A stretch of DNA of 64,000 nucleotides from JAPPHA01 sp963662705 (GTDB lineage: Bacteria > Pseudomonadota > Alphaproteobacteria > Rhodobacterales > Rhodobacteraceae). The DNA is taken from the NCBI GenBank assembly GCA_963662705.2, contig OY759767.1:3472001-3536000 (forward strand), read 5' to 3'. The notes under the pieces are model-generated. The model was not told the DNA's origin and did no database searches. It saw only the letters and a program-made list of their open reading frames with translations. Every line of letters starts with the position of its first letter. Position 1 is the stretch's first letter. Positions 1 to 9,092 of the stretch are shown here, piece after piece. The translations under genes and the position numbers were made by a program.

Positions 1-600
1 AAGCACTTCCACGTCGACATCACCGCGACCAGCTTCAGCTTCCGCCGCAAGCAGCAGTCCATCGACGCCGAGGCCGCCCTCGACGGAATCTACATCATCC
101 GCACCTCGCTCGGCTCCGAAGACATGGCCGCCCCCGAATGCGTCCGGAACTACAAGCGGTTGACCCGCGTGGAGCGTGCATTCCGCTGCCTCAAATTGAG
201 CGACCTCCAGGTCCGGCCCATATTCCACCGCCTCGAGCACCGGGTCCGCGCCCATTTCTTCATCTGCATGCTCGCCTATCTCGTCGAATGGCACATGCGC
301 AGGGCATGGGCTCCCCTGTGCTACACCGACACCGAACCCGACGAGACCGGGGATCCGGTCCTGCCCGCCCGGCGTTCGGAGCCGGCACTGACCAAGGTTC
401 ATACCCACACCCTGCCGGACGGCAGCGGCGCCCACAGCTTTCGTACCCTTCTCGACAGCCTGTCAACCATCGTCCGCTCCTCCCACGCGGTTCCACGCAC
501 GGGCGGCGGAAAGGAAGAGACCACGATCGAGGTGACGACCCGGCCCGACGCCGGCCAGGAGAGGGCACTGAAACTGTTGAAGGATATCACAGCCATGTGA
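1..600 (+). pseudogene. IS1634/IS4-type transposase, C-terminal part (cut by window edge)
   Basis: An open frame enters from the left edge and runs 199 codons to a TGA at 598-600. Around residues 50-65 it shows the Y-(2)-R-(3)-E-(6)-K arrangement (YKRLTRVERAFRCLK) of IS4-superfamily DDE transposases. It is preceded by the DGIYIIRTS segment typical of the IS1634 group, so the visible part is the last catalytic glutamate and the C-terminal tail. The N-terminal half lies outside the window, so I cannot say whether the element is intact. It sits about 180 bp upstream of the DmdA-like gene and marks the left edge of an accessory region. Confidence 0.8.
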
Positions 601-781
601 CGGCGGATCCGGCCGGAATCGCCGTTTGTAGGCAGACAGTGACAATCCCGATCCACGTATCATGTTGATACGATTCAATTAATCTCTTACCAGCTCCAGA
701 ACTTCAGATTAAACGACGCGACGTCTGCAATAGCGATGACGCCACTGGCTTTTCCCTCACGTTGCAAGGCATGAATGGACG

Positions 782-1885
782 ATGAAGGCATTCAGGCTTT
801 CCATGGCGACACGCCTGAGACTAACTCCATTTACGCATCGTGTGGAGACCTCCGGTGTGACCGCCTATTCCGTCTACAACCATATGCTTCTTCCTTCGGT
901 CTTTCGATCATTGGAAGAGGACTATTGGCACCTCCGGTCCGCAGTCCAGCTCTGGGACGTGTCTGCGGAACGCCAGGTCGAGATCGACGGCCCCGACGCG
1001 TTTCCACTGATCCAGCTGACGACGCCCCGTGATCTGTCCCGAATGCAGTACGATCAATGCTGCTATATCCCCGTGGTCGATGACCACGGCCGACTTCAGA
1101 ACGATCCCGTTCTCGTGCGGCTTGGCGCAACACGCTTCAGGGCCTCTCTCGCGGACAGTGACCTGTTGCTGTTCTACAAGGGCCTCGCAAGCGGACTTGG
1201 AATGGACGTTTCGGTATTCGAACCGGATGTATCGCCGCTGGCGGTCCAGGGCCCGTTGGCCAACGAGTTGGTCAGAAATGTATTCGGAGAAGACACCGTC
1301 AAGCTCAGGTATTTCCGGCACCGGCGCGTGTCCGTGGCCGGCACCGACATGGTGATCTCGCGCTCGGGGTGGTCTCGCCAGGGCGGTTTCGAAATCTATG
1401 TCGAAGGATCCGAGAACGGTGAACCGCTTTGGGACCTCCTGTTCGAGGCCGGGCACGATCTCGACATCCGTGCGGGATGCCCGAATTATATCGAAAGAAT
1501 CTCGGGCGGCCTGCTGTCCTACGGAAATGACATGACCGATGAGCACACGCCCTTCGAGGCAGGCCTTGCAAGATTCTGCAATCTGGAAACGCCCCTCTGC
1601 CTTGGTCACCGCGCGCTCGTGGAGCAACAGGAGCCATCCCGGATGATTCGCCCGATTGAAATCCTGGGTGACCCCGTCCCGGAAATCAGGGATCGTTGGA
1701 TGGTGGCGGATGAAAAGGGAAACCCGGCGGGCTCCATTTCCTCGACCGTCTGGTCACCCGAGTTCAAGACCAACGTCGCAATCGGAATGGTCGATCGCCA
1801 CGCCAACCTGCCAGGTAGCCGAATTGTCGTTCACGCTCCCGACGGAGAACGCGAAGCCGTGATTCGTGACGCCTTCTGGCTGTAA
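782..1885 (+). CDS. DmdA-like / GcvT-family aminomethyltransferase
   Basis: The 367-residue product is a folate-dependent aminomethyltransferase (GcvT fold) that reads closest to dimethylsulfoniopropionate demethylase DmdA. Supporting segments are an N-terminal LRLTPFTHRVETSGVTAY block, VYNHMLLPSVF, the central DPVLVRL and ISR(S)GWSRQGGFEIYVEG blocks, and GGLLSYGNDMT. Length matches DmdA (about 365-370). DmdA passes a methyl group from DMSP to tetrahydrofolate in the cytosol; the same window encodes Fhs and FolD, which could handle the resulting C1 unit, though they are 38 kb away. Residue 8 (position 803) is another possible start; neither has a strong ribosome-binding site. Other GcvT-like demethylases acting on related N- or S-methyl compounds are the main alternative. 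Confidence 0.7.
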   Translation: MKAFRLSMATRLRLTPFTHRVETSGVTAYSVYNHMLLPSVFRSLEEDYWHLRSAVQLWDVSAERQVEIDGPDAFPLIQLTTPRDLSRMQYDQCCYIPVVDDHGRLQNDPVLVRLGATRFRASLADSDLLLFYKGLASGLGMDVSVFEPDVSPLAVQGPLANELVRNVFGEDTVKLRYFRHRRVSVAGTDMVISRSGWSRQGGFEIYVEGSENGEPLWDLLFEAGHDLDIRAGCPNYIERISGGLLSYGNDMTDEHTPFEAGLARFCNLETPLCLGHRALVEQQEPSRMIRPIEILGDPVPEIRDRWMVADEKGNPAGSISSTVWSPEFKTNVAIGMVDRHANLPGSRIVVHAPDGEREAVIRDAFWL

Positions 1886-2561
1886 CATCGATCTGTCACC
1901 CGCCTCCTGGGCTTTGAAGCGGGGCGTTCCGCATGTGTTTTGATCCGGTCCGCTTTCATGCGGGAGATCGTTCCGATCCATTCACCTTGATCGGTGGACT
2001 TTTCCATGGCGAAATAAGTGTCGGCAACGCCGTAGACAGCTCTTCCTTAAAGGTTCGCGGCGAAACCAGGCATACCTCGGTGGCAGGATTCGAGCGCTGG
2101 GACGGCTCGCAGAGCTTCCGAAAGACCCGGGGAGGGGGTCGCAGGAGACATCTTGGGGCTGACGCCGCGGGTTCGGCCACACCGCCGTCGCGGCCGCCGG
2201 CAAGCCCGGCGGCTTTGTCGAAATCACGGTGGGATCCGGGACGGGCGGCGCGATCGCTGTCGCTGTCCGAGCATTCGGCGCTTCAGGAGGGGATCGACAT
2301 CACCATCCGGTGCCACCGCAATGGCTACGCGACCGCCATGGCGGTTTCGACATCGGAGGCCATCGGGCTGCAAGAGTACTGCGTTTTCCACCACTTCGGC
2401 ATCGGTTCGTCGACCCAGGCGGCCAGTCGGTACATCGATGTGCAGCAAAGCGTCGATCAGCCAGGCAAGAGATCGAATTCCTGCATCCGGCAGGTGTCGA
2501 GCATGCCGATGATGTTCCCGATGTTCGCGGCACCGAGTTCGATCCAGGAGCAATGTTGAGT
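1886..2561. other. Gap without a supportable gene
   Basis: About 680 bases separate the DmdA-like gene from the end of the convergent LysR gene. Several overlapping open frames exist on both strands but none has recognisable domain content or a convincing ribosome-binding site. One plus-strand stretch near 2280-2420 (containing the peptide EYCVFHHFGIGSSTQ) looks more protein-like than the rest and may be a decayed gene. I cannot assign it. Confidence 0.4.
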
Positions 2562-3467
2562 TCAACAAGCGCTCTTGTCGGATATCAGGCTCCAGAAGTT
2601 TTCGGCCATTTGAGGGAGCGGGCTTCTGGCACGGAAAATTCGGACTTCGACCGGGATACACCAGCTCTGATCGCCCGCCAGTACAAGTGAACCATCGCCG
2701 ATGGATATTCTTGCCAACATCTCATTGATCCACGTGACGCCCAATCCGCTCTCCGCCATCGATTTCAAGGCACCGGCGAGAGGAGAGGAAGAACTCTTCT
2801 TTACGAACACAGGGGCGTTATGACGTGCCAGCATGGCGTCAACGATCTGGCCGAGCGCCGAAGCCTCCGAGAAATAAAGGTACTTGACCGGGGCTTGCCG
2901 TGTTCCGGGAAGCGCATGGATCGGCAAACCCTCGGCATCGGGGGCGGAAACCGGGATCAAGCGGTCCAGACCAACGACCGAGGACTCGAAAAGCGACTGA
3001 TCGAACCCCAGGTCCGCGTCAGGGTGCCAAGTGCAGAGCATGAAGTGACACAGCCCTTGGGTGAGATACCTGGCGCAGGTGTTCATATGGTTGGATTCCA
3101 GGCTCAAGGGGACATCCGTCGTGTTGCCGGGAATCGACTGATACCAGTCGGGAAAGAAGAGGATTGAAATCGTGTGCGTCGCGGCGAACTTCATGGTGTC
3201 CGCGCCTTTCGCCGTCTGCCGAATATTCTCCAGTCCCTGATGGATCTGGTGAGTGACATTTTCGGCAATCGGTACGAGTTGGCGGCCGGCGTCCGTGAGT
3301 CGGATAGGCCGGCTGTTTCGATCAAACAGGGTGACGCCAACCCACTCTTCAAGCAGCCGGATCCGGCGGCTGAATGCCGGTTGTGCCACGTTCCGGCGAT
3401 GGGCGGCCCGGGAAAAACTGCCTGCCTCTGCCAGCGCAAGGAAATCTTCGAACCAAGCGATCCTCAT
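2562..3467 (-). CDS. LysR-family transcriptional regulator
   Basis: The 301-residue protein begins MRIAWFEDFLALAEAGSFSR and has the canonical LysR winged HTH (residues about 1-60: SFSRAAHRRNVAQPAFSRRIRLLEEWVGVTLFDR, read in pieces). A substrate-binding domain with the usual periplasmic-protein-like fold follows. I chose the ATG at 3467 because AGGTGGAG lies just upstream; the open frame extends 63 codons further but without homology. The gene is divergent from the phosphonate transporter and phosphonoacetate hydrolase cluster, the standard layout for a LysR regulator controlling a neighbouring catabolic operon. The likely inducer is therefore a phosphonate, by inference. Confidence 0.85.
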   Translation of the reverse strand: MRIAWFEDFLALAEAGSFSRAAHRRNVAQPAFSRRIRLLEEWVGVTLFDRNSRPIRLTDAGRQLVPIAENVTHQIHQGLENIRQTAKGADTMKFAATHTISILFFPDWYQSIPGNTTDVPLSLESNHMNTCARYLTQGLCHFMLCTWHPDADLGFDQSLFESSVVGLDRLIPVSAPDAEGLPIHALPGTRQAPVKYLYFSEASALGQIVDAMLARHNAPVFVKKSSSSPLAGALKSMAESGLGVTWINEMLARISIGDGSLVLAGDQSWCIPVEVRIFRARSPLPQMAENFWSLISDKSAC

Positions 3468-3919
3468 TGCCGCTCCACCTTTTCGCAGTTCCATGAAATC
3501 CACCGCGTCCCGATGATTAGACGGAACCACGACAATCGCAATCGGGTATTGATCGGCCTTGACAACGTCAAGTTCGGCATGGCGCATTCCGATCGACAAT
3601 CGAGAAATCGCATGAATATTGCCAGATTTGAAAACTGTGACCAAAGTCATTTGCAATTAGTATCGCAAAAACAAAAAATTAAAGATCATCTGGAAGATGT
3701 CGCCACGCCATATTATAAAAAAATTGCATGATTTTATTTGCAATTGGTATTGGCCGAATCGACTGAAAGGGCTTATTCAAACAGTAAGGATACGGCTCCC
3801 CGGTCCGATCTCGTCATGGCGTTGCGGACTTTTGCTCAAAAAGTCGCGCGCGTGGGATTGATCGGAGCGAGATGGGAATTCCCCGCATCTTTGTATTTCA
3901 TTTAGGGGGAGGATACCTA
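3468..3919. promoter_or_regulatory. Divergent LysR / phnD control region with repeated operator-like motif
   Basis: This 452-base AT-rich spacer between the divergent LysR and phnD genes holds a motif twice: TTTGCAATTAGTAT at 3650-3663 and TTTGCAATTGGTAT at 3737-3750, 87 bases apart in the same orientation. The first copy forms a dyad, TTGC (3651-3654) and GCAA (3665-3668) separated by 10 bases, of the kind LysR proteins bind. It is much more AT-rich than the surrounding coding DNA. A ribosome-binding site GGGGGAGGA occupies 3906-3914 ahead of phnD. Confidence 0.5.
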
Positions 3920-4786
3920 ATGTCAAACGTCAAGAAGATTTTGGCTGGCGCGGTTGCCTTGTTGCTTATGGCAAGTGCGGTTCAGGCTGACACGATAAAG
4001 TTCGGCGTGACCGACCTCACCGGTCTTGAAGAGCTGCAAACCAATTACGGGGATTTTGTCGCCGCGCTGGAAGAAGTAACCGGCGACACAATCGAGTACT
4101 TTCCGGTCAATAGCCGTACGGCGGCCGTCGAAGCGATGGCCAACGGTCATGTCGACTACATTCTCACGGGACCGGCCGAATACATCGTGTTCCGGGCACG
4201 TGCCAAAGCCATACCCGTGGTTGCCTGGCAACGCGTCGACTACTACACGTCACTGCTGGTCACCAACGAATCGCCGATCAAGACGTTGGCCGACGTGAAG
4301 GGCAAGATCGTTGCCTTTGGTGACGTGGGGTCCACATCGACCCATTTGGCACCGGCCCAGTTGCTTGCCAGCATCGGCCTCATGCCAAACGTGGACTATA
4401 CGGCGTTGAATATCCATCGCGGCGTGTCCATTGAAGCCATGCTGCAAGGCGATGTCGATACCATTGCCGTCGGTTCATCGCATGTGATCAACATTCGTAT
4501 GGCGTTCCCCGACGTCGGAATACGTGTCGCTGCCCGTGGTCCGGACCTGCCGAACGATGTCCTGGTCGCCGGAGCCCACGTCCCCGCCGAAAATGTGGAG
4601 AAAATTCGCGCGGCTTTCGTGGACAACGCAACGATGCTCATGGAGGCGGCGCTCCAGAGTGAAGATAACAAGAAGTACATCGGCGGCAAGTTCATTCCGA
4701 CAGTCGAAGATTCCGACTACGAATACGTGCGCCAAGCCTACATAACGGTGGGTGCGGAGAACCTCGCCAAGTTCATTGATGAATGA
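3920..4786 (+). CDS. phnD: Phosphate/phosphonate ABC transporter substrate-binding protein (PhnD-like)
   Basis: The 288-residue protein starts with a signal peptide (MSNVKKILAGAVALLLM, cleavage near SAVQA-DT), so it acts in the periplasm. The mature part has the PhnD-family pattern: IKFGVTDLTG at the start, SRTAAVEAMANGHVDYILTGPAEYIV, the GKIVAFGDVGSTSTHL segment of the oxyanion-binding lobe, and LPNDVLVAG in the second lobe. Start at 3920 is supported by GGGGGAGGA at 3906-3914. It is followed by the ATPase and permease genes of the same importer and then by an MFS carrier and phosphonoacetate hydrolase. The ligand is probably phosphonoacetate or a related phosphonate; this is inferred from context. 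Confidence 0.85.
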   Translation: MSNVKKILAGAVALLLMASAVQADTIKFGVTDLTGLEELQTNYGDFVAALEEVTGDTIEYFPVNSRTAAVEAMANGHVDYILTGPAEYIVFRARAKAIPVVAWQRVDYYTSLLVTNESPIKTLADVKGKIVAFGDVGSTSTHLAPAQLLASIGLMPNVDYTALNIHRGVSIEAMLQGDVDTIAVGSSHVINIRMAFPDVGIRVAARGPDLPNDVLVAGAHVPAENVEKIRAAFVDNATMLMEAALQSEDNKKYIGGKFIPTVEDSDYEYVRQAYITVGAENLAKFIDE

Positions 4787-4828
4787 TGAGCCATCTGATG
4801 CCGCCGCCTGCCGGCGGCCAAATCGAGG

Positions 4829-4859
4829 CACCTCTGCGGGTCGTCCGCCCGCAGAGGTG
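4829..4859 (+). terminator. Intercistronic hairpin between phnD and phnC
   Basis: CACCTCTGCGGG (4829-4840) pairs perfectly with CCCGCAGAGGTG (4848-4859) around a 7-base loop. No T-run follows, so it is unlikely to be a full terminator. A stable stem directly after a binding-protein gene is typical of partial termination or 3' mRNA protection, which raises binding protein over ATPase and permease. A smaller GC hairpin lies just upstream (about 4800-4818). Confidence 0.6.
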
Positions 4860-4870
4860 AGTTCTCGGGG

Positions 4871-5644
4871 GTGAAGGTCGACGATTGCGCCTTGAAGGTG
4901 AAGTCCCTCTCGTTGACTTTCGCCAACGGACTCAAGATTTTCGACAGGATCGACTTTTCCGTAGACGACGGCGAGCGAGTTGCGATTATTGGCCGTAACG
5001 GGGCCGGGAAATCGACACTTCTGCGCGCGTCTCTCGGGATGTTCCCGCAATCGAAAAGCGAGGGAGAGTGGCTCTACGGCGAGCCGATGCAGAACATCAG
5101 CGGACGCAAGCGGCGCCAGCTCCTCCGTCAGGTCGGATTCGTACACCAGCGGCACAACCTGGTGCCTCGCGCGACGGCGCTGACCAATGTGGTTCACGGC
5201 GCCATCGTCCGCTATCGACCGAGCATCCGGGTTTGGAACCAGGCCTTGGCGCCAAGCCATTTGCGCGAGGAGGCCATGGACCTGCTGCACCGGGTCGGCT
5301 TGGGCGACCGCGCCCTCAACAGGGCCAGCGAACTGTCGGGAGGGCAGTCGCAGCGAGTCGCGATCGCACGGGCGCTCATGCAACGGCCGAGACTCGTGAT
5401 TGCCGATGAACCTGTCGCCAGCCTGGATCCGGTTGCTGGCGAAGAAATCATGGAACTGTTTTCGCGGTTGGTGGCCCAGCAAGACGCGACCCTCATTTTT
5501 GTCTCTCACGATCTGTCCCATGCGGTGCGCTACGCGGACCGCATACTCGGCGTTCGCGACGGGCGCATAGACCTGGACTGCAGCGCCGATGCGAAGTCGA
5601 TCGATGAACTGGCGAGCATTTATGGAGACGACGACGATGACTAG
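4871..5644 (+). CDS. phnC: Phosphonate ABC transporter ATP-binding protein (PhnC-like)
   Basis: The 257-residue ATPase has Walker A GRNGAGKST at 41-49, the LSGGQ signature at 155-159, Walker B LVIADEP at 175-181 and the switch histidine in SHD near 213. The GFVHQRHNLVPRATALTNV segment is characteristic of PhnC rather than other ABC families. It begins with GTG at 4871, 84 bases after phnD, and ends inside the start of the permease gene. It powers phosphonate import at the cytoplasmic face of the inner membrane. The C-terminus ends in an unusual run of five aspartates, part of which is caused by the overlap with the next gene. Confidence 0.87.
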   Translation: MKVDDCALKVKSLSLTFANGLKIFDRIDFSVDDGERVAIIGRNGAGKSTLLRASLGMFPQSKSEGEWLYGEPMQNISGRKRRQLLRQVGFVHQRHNLVPRATALTNVVHGAIVRYRPSIRVWNQALAPSHLREEAMDLLHRVGLGDRALNRASELSGGQSQRVAIARALMQRPRLVIADEPVASLDPVAGEEIMELFSRLVAQQDATLIFVSHDLSHAVRYADRILGVRDGRIDLDCSADAKSIDELASIYGDDDDD

Positions 5645-6428
5645 CACCCCCGCCCGCCTCCATGCCTTCAATCCACCCGGATTCGCCTTCGCAGTAGCCG
5701 GCCTGGCCTTGATCATCACGGCCTTCAACGGAATCGACTTCGATCTTTACACGATCATCGAAGGCGGACCCCGGTTGACCCGATTGCTCGGACAGATGTG
5801 GCCCCTGAACTTTGAGGCCCTGCCGCGACTGTTAAACTCGCTCTGGATAACCTTTCTGATGGCAATCTGCGGCACGACGCTCGGTATCGCCGTCAGTCTT
5901 CCCTTGGTCCTGTTCGCGGCCCGCAACCTTACGCCTCATCCATACATCAGATTTGTCGTTCGCGCTTTCATCGCGCTCTGCCGCACGGTGCCGGACCTGA
6001 TCTGGGCCCTGATCTTCGTGATCGTGGTCGGGCTTGGTCCGGTCGCGGGGGCCTTGGCGATCATGATGGACAGCATTGGTTTCCTCGGGAAGTTCTTTTC
6101 CGAAGCTTCTGAAGAACAGGATCCCGGCCCCCAAGAAGCCGTCAGGGCGATGGGCGGAAGCCGTCTCGATGTCGCCATGTCGGTCGTATTGCCGAGCGCG
6201 ATGCCGGCTTTCACCAGCGATGCCTTGTTTGCCATGGAGAAAGCCGTGCGGGCATCCGTGATCCTTGGACTGGTCGGTGCAGGCGGAATTGGAATCGAGC
6301 TCAAAGTCGCGATAGATCTGTTCAAGTACGAAACAGCAGCGCTGATCATTCTGCTCATTTTCTCGCTCGTGGTTTCGGTGGAACAGGTGAGCAATCGCCT
6401 TCGCGCCAAGATAATCGGCGGAGACTAA
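5637..6428 (+). CDS. phnE: Phosphonate ABC transporter permease (PhnE-like)
   Basis: The 263-residue protein has about six hydrophobic segments and the binding-protein-dependent permease loop EAVRAMGGSRLDVAMSVVLP, which docks on the ATPase. The ISLPLVLFAARN and CRTVPDLIWALIFV segments are typical of PhnE. I chose the ATG at 5637 because GGAG lies at 5624-5627; it overlaps the phnC stop (5642-5644), indicating translational coupling. An earlier in-frame ATG at 5622 is possible. This is the only permease in the cluster, so it probably works as a homodimer. Confidence 0.85.
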   Translation: MTSTPARLHAFNPPGFAFAVAGLALIITAFNGIDFDLYTIIEGGPRLTRLLGQMWPLNFEALPRLLNSLWITFLMAICGTTLGIAVSLPLVLFAARNLTPHPYIRFVVRAFIALCRTVPDLIWALIFVIVVGLGPVAGALAIMMDSIGFLGKFFSEASEEQDPGPQEAVRAMGGSRLDVAMSVVLPSAMPAFTSDALFAMEKAVRASVILGLVGAGGIGIELKVAIDLFKYETAALIILLIFSLVVSVEQVSNRLRAKIIGGD

Positions 6429-6591
6429 TTCCAAGAGGCTCCAACGGTACGCGATACCTTGTTGCAGCGGTAGGATTCGCTGTTGACGGGTAACTGCGGG
6501 TTGGCGCCGATTGCGCGAACAAGGAAACGGCCAGTTCCAAGGTATTGCTTCGGCGAGATTGAAAGCGCGGTTACAGGTGACTTGAAACATT

Positions 6592-7797
6592 GTGGATGCC
6601 TCAATGAATCTGCCAGAACGCCCGAAGAAGCGGCGGGTGCTCGGGATCTGTTGTTCAGCCCACGCCGCCCACGATGGGCTGAGCGACATGCTGTACGTGA
6701 TTCTGCCTGTACTGGTGGAGCAATTCGGCCTGTCACTGGCGCAAATTGGATTGATCCGCGGCGCACACCGCACTGCCATGTCGCTCTTTCAGATTCTCGC
6801 CGCCCTGCTTGCCGAGCGGCTGGGGGAACGGATTCTACTGATCGCCGGCACAGCGCTGACCGGAATATTTTTCATACTCGCGGGCATGTCCTCCGGTTTC
6901 TATGCTCTATTGATCCTGCTGTTTCTGGTTGGACTCGGCCAAGCTGTGCAGCACCCCCTCTGCTCTTCCATTCTCGGTACTGCCTACCGTGGCGGCGGCC
7001 ATCGCGGCGCCCTCGGCACCTACAATTTCTCCGGCGACGTTGGCAAATTCATCGTTGCCGGTTCGTGCAGCCTGCTGCTGGCCGCCGGCGTAGCCTGGCA
7101 GGTGCCAGCGATCGGATACGGCGTGGTCATGGTGCTGGTCGCCATATTACTGATGGTCGTCCTCACAAGACTGAACGCAGGCGGCGTACCAACAGCATTA
7201 CACTTGGCGGCGGACAAGGGCTGGGGCATTATCCATCGCAGAGGTTTTGCCTCCCTGTGCGCGATCGCGGCAATCGATAACGGCACGCGAACCGGTTTCC
7301 TCACCTTTGTCGTTTTTCTAATGTTGGAGAAAGGCGTGCCTGAAGGCTGGGCGTTTCAGGCCATTCCGGCTCTGCTCATAGGCGGAATTGCCGGAAAATT
7401 GGCGTGCGGCTATCTGGCTGAGCACTTCGGCGTGATTCGCATGGTGGTCGTCACAGAGGTGGCGACGGCCGCCGGTATTCTTCTGCTCTTGGTGCTCCCA
7501 AATGTCGCTGCGTTTGCTCTTCTTCCCATACTTGGTGTGGTGCTCAACGGGACATCATCGGTGGTGTACGGTACCGTCGGCGATCTCGTGGATCGCGACC
7601 GCCAGTCGAGAGCGTTCGGCCTCATTTACACGCTGGGTACGGTATTTGGCGTTTTCACACCGCTGGCTTACGGCATGTTGGGTGACCGGATCGGTATCGA
7701 GGCCACCCTGGCGATCGCGTCCCTCCTTGTACTCTTCACTTTGCCATTTGCCATGCAATTGCGCTCATCCGTCGCCATTCGGACCACTGCCGCGTGA
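6592..7797 (+). CDS. MFS transporter
   Basis: The product is 401 residues with about twelve hydrophobic segments in two halves, the standard major-facilitator layout. It opens with LGICCSAHAAHDGLSDMLYVILPVL, reminiscent of the fosmidomycin-resistance/FSR-type branch, and has RGAHRTAMSLFQILAALLAERLGER in the first inter-helix region. It lies 163 bases after phnE and 47 bases before the phosphonoacetate hydrolase gene on the same strand. It may import the phosphonate or export a product; the substrate cannot be read from sequence. The second in-frame ATG at 6604 is an alternative start. Confidence 0.8.
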   Translation: MDASMNLPERPKKRRVLGICCSAHAAHDGLSDMLYVILPVLVEQFGLSLAQIGLIRGAHRTAMSLFQILAALLAERLGERILLIAGTALTGIFFILAGMSSGFYALLILLFLVGLGQAVQHPLCSSILGTAYRGGGHRGALGTYNFSGDVGKFIVAGSCSLLLAAGVAWQVPAIGYGVVMVLVAILLMVVLTRLNAGGVPTALHLAADKGWGIIHRRGFASLCAIAAIDNGTRTGFLTFVVFLMLEKGVPEGWAFQAIPALLIGGIAGKLACGYLAEHFGVIRMVVVTEVATAAGILLLLVLPNVAAFALLPILGVVLNGTSSVVYGTVGDLVDRDRQSRAFGLIYTLGTVFGVFTPLAYGMLGDRIGIEATLAIASLLVLFTLPFAMQLRSSVAIRTTAA

Positions 7798-7844
7798 CTG
7801 AATGACGTTTGCGAAATTCGAATCCTTGAAAGGAGACCAAGTCA

Positions 7845-9092
7845 ATGTCGAAATCCGCAATTGAAATAAACGGGCGATCCTATGAATGGCCCAAGGATCC
7901 GGTCGTCGGCGTCTGTATCGACGGTTCTGAACCGGGTTATATCGAAGAAGCCGTGAAGGCGGGCGTCGCACCGTACTTCGAACGGATCCTCAATGACGGC
8001 ACCAATAGAATTGCCCATTGTGTCATTCCTTCGTTCACCAATCCGAACAACATCTCGATCGTTACCGGCTGCCCGCCGGTCGTGCATGGCATTTGCGGAA
8101 ATTTCTTTTACGACCGGGAAACCGATTCCGAAGTGATGATGAACGATCCGAAGTTCCTTTGGGTCGAGACGATCTTGAAAGGGTTCCACTCTCGTGGCGC
8201 CAAGGTTTGCGCGATCACAGCCAAGGACAAGCTTCGCACACTGTTGGGAAAGGGCCTGGTCTTCGGCGACGGAACGGCGATCAGCTTTTCTGCCGAAACC
8301 CCCGAAACGGCGACGATGGACGACCATGGAATTGAGGGTGTCCTGGACCTCGTCGGCCTGCCTGTACCGGACGTCTATTCCGCCGGACTGTCCGAGTTCG
8401 TCCTGGCCGCCGGCGTCAAGACCATGGCGCGGGACCGTCCGGATATCATGTACCTCTCGACGACTGATTTCATTCAGCACATGTGCGCACCGGGAACACC
8501 GGTGGCCAACGCGTTCTACGAGATGATGGACGGTTACCTGGCACAACTCGACGAGATGGGCTGTATCATCGCCATAACCGCCGATCACGGCATGAATGCC
8601 AAGCACAATTCCGAAAAGATGCCCGATGTCGTCTACCTCCAGGAATTGCTGGACGAAATGTTGGGCGAGGGCAAGGCTCACGTCATTCTTCCGATCACGG
8701 ATCCCTATGTGGTACATCACGGTTCCTTCGGGTCCTTCGCCGCTGCCTATCTTGTTGACAGTGTCGACCAAACTGCTCTCCTGGGCCAACTCCAGGCGAT
8801 GGAGTGGGTCGATTGCGCTCTTGATCGCGCCACCGGGTGCGAACGTTTCGAGCTGCATGAGGATCGGGTAGGTGACATCATTGTCATATCGACAAGGAAC
8901 AAAGTGATTGGAACCACTCGCGAGCGGCATGATCTTTCGGTTCTCAAAGAGCCACTTCGAAGTCATGGCGGCTTGACAGAGCAGAAGGTCCCGTTGCTGA
9001 TGAATCGCAAGATCGATCTTCCGGACAATGCGCATCTACGGAACTTTGACATATACGATCTTGCCTTGAATCACGTTCTCGAGGCGACGTAG
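7845..9092 (+). CDS. phnA: Phosphonoacetate hydrolase
   Basis: The 415-residue protein belongs to the alkaline-phosphatase superfamily and closely matches the phosphonoacetate hydrolase pattern. It hydrolyses phosphonoacetate to acetate and phosphate. Metal ligands and nucleophile are visible: D26 in CIDGSEP, T65 in SFTNPNN (nucleophile position), D208 and H212 in STTDFIQH, D247-H248 in TADHGM, and H374 in RSHGG. The AKDKLRTLLGKG and HGICGNFFYDRETDSEVMMND blocks, which shape the active site, are also present. Start at 7845 is supported by AAGGAGA about 15 bases upstream. It is the last gene of the phosphonate cluster and names the likely physiological substrate. Confidence 0.92.
   Translation: MSKSAIEINGRSYEWPKDPVVGVCIDGSEPGYIEEAVKAGVAPYFERILNDGTNRIAHCVIPSFTNPNNISIVTGCPPVVHGICGNFFYDRETDSEVMMNDPKFLWVETILKGFHSRGAKVCAITAKDKLRTLLGKGLVFGDGTAISFSAETPETATMDDHGIEGVLDLVGLPVPDVYSAGLSEFVLAAGVKTMARDRPDIMYLSTTDFIQHMCAPGTPVANAFYEMMDGYLAQLDEMGCIIAITADHGMNAKHNSEKMPDVVYLQELLDEMLGEGKAHVILPITDPYVVHHGSFGSFAAAYLVDSVDQTALLGQLQAMEWVDCALDRATGCERFELHEDRVGDIIVISTRNKVIGTTRERHDLSVLKEPLRSHGGLTEQKVPLLMNRKIDLPDNAHLRNFDIYDLALNHVLEAT

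Noticed and set aside
1933..2661. Several overlapping frames of 100-210 codons between the DmdA-like and LysR genes
   Set aside because: None has a domain, signal peptide or ribosome-binding site I could support; overlaps on both strands look like shadow frames.
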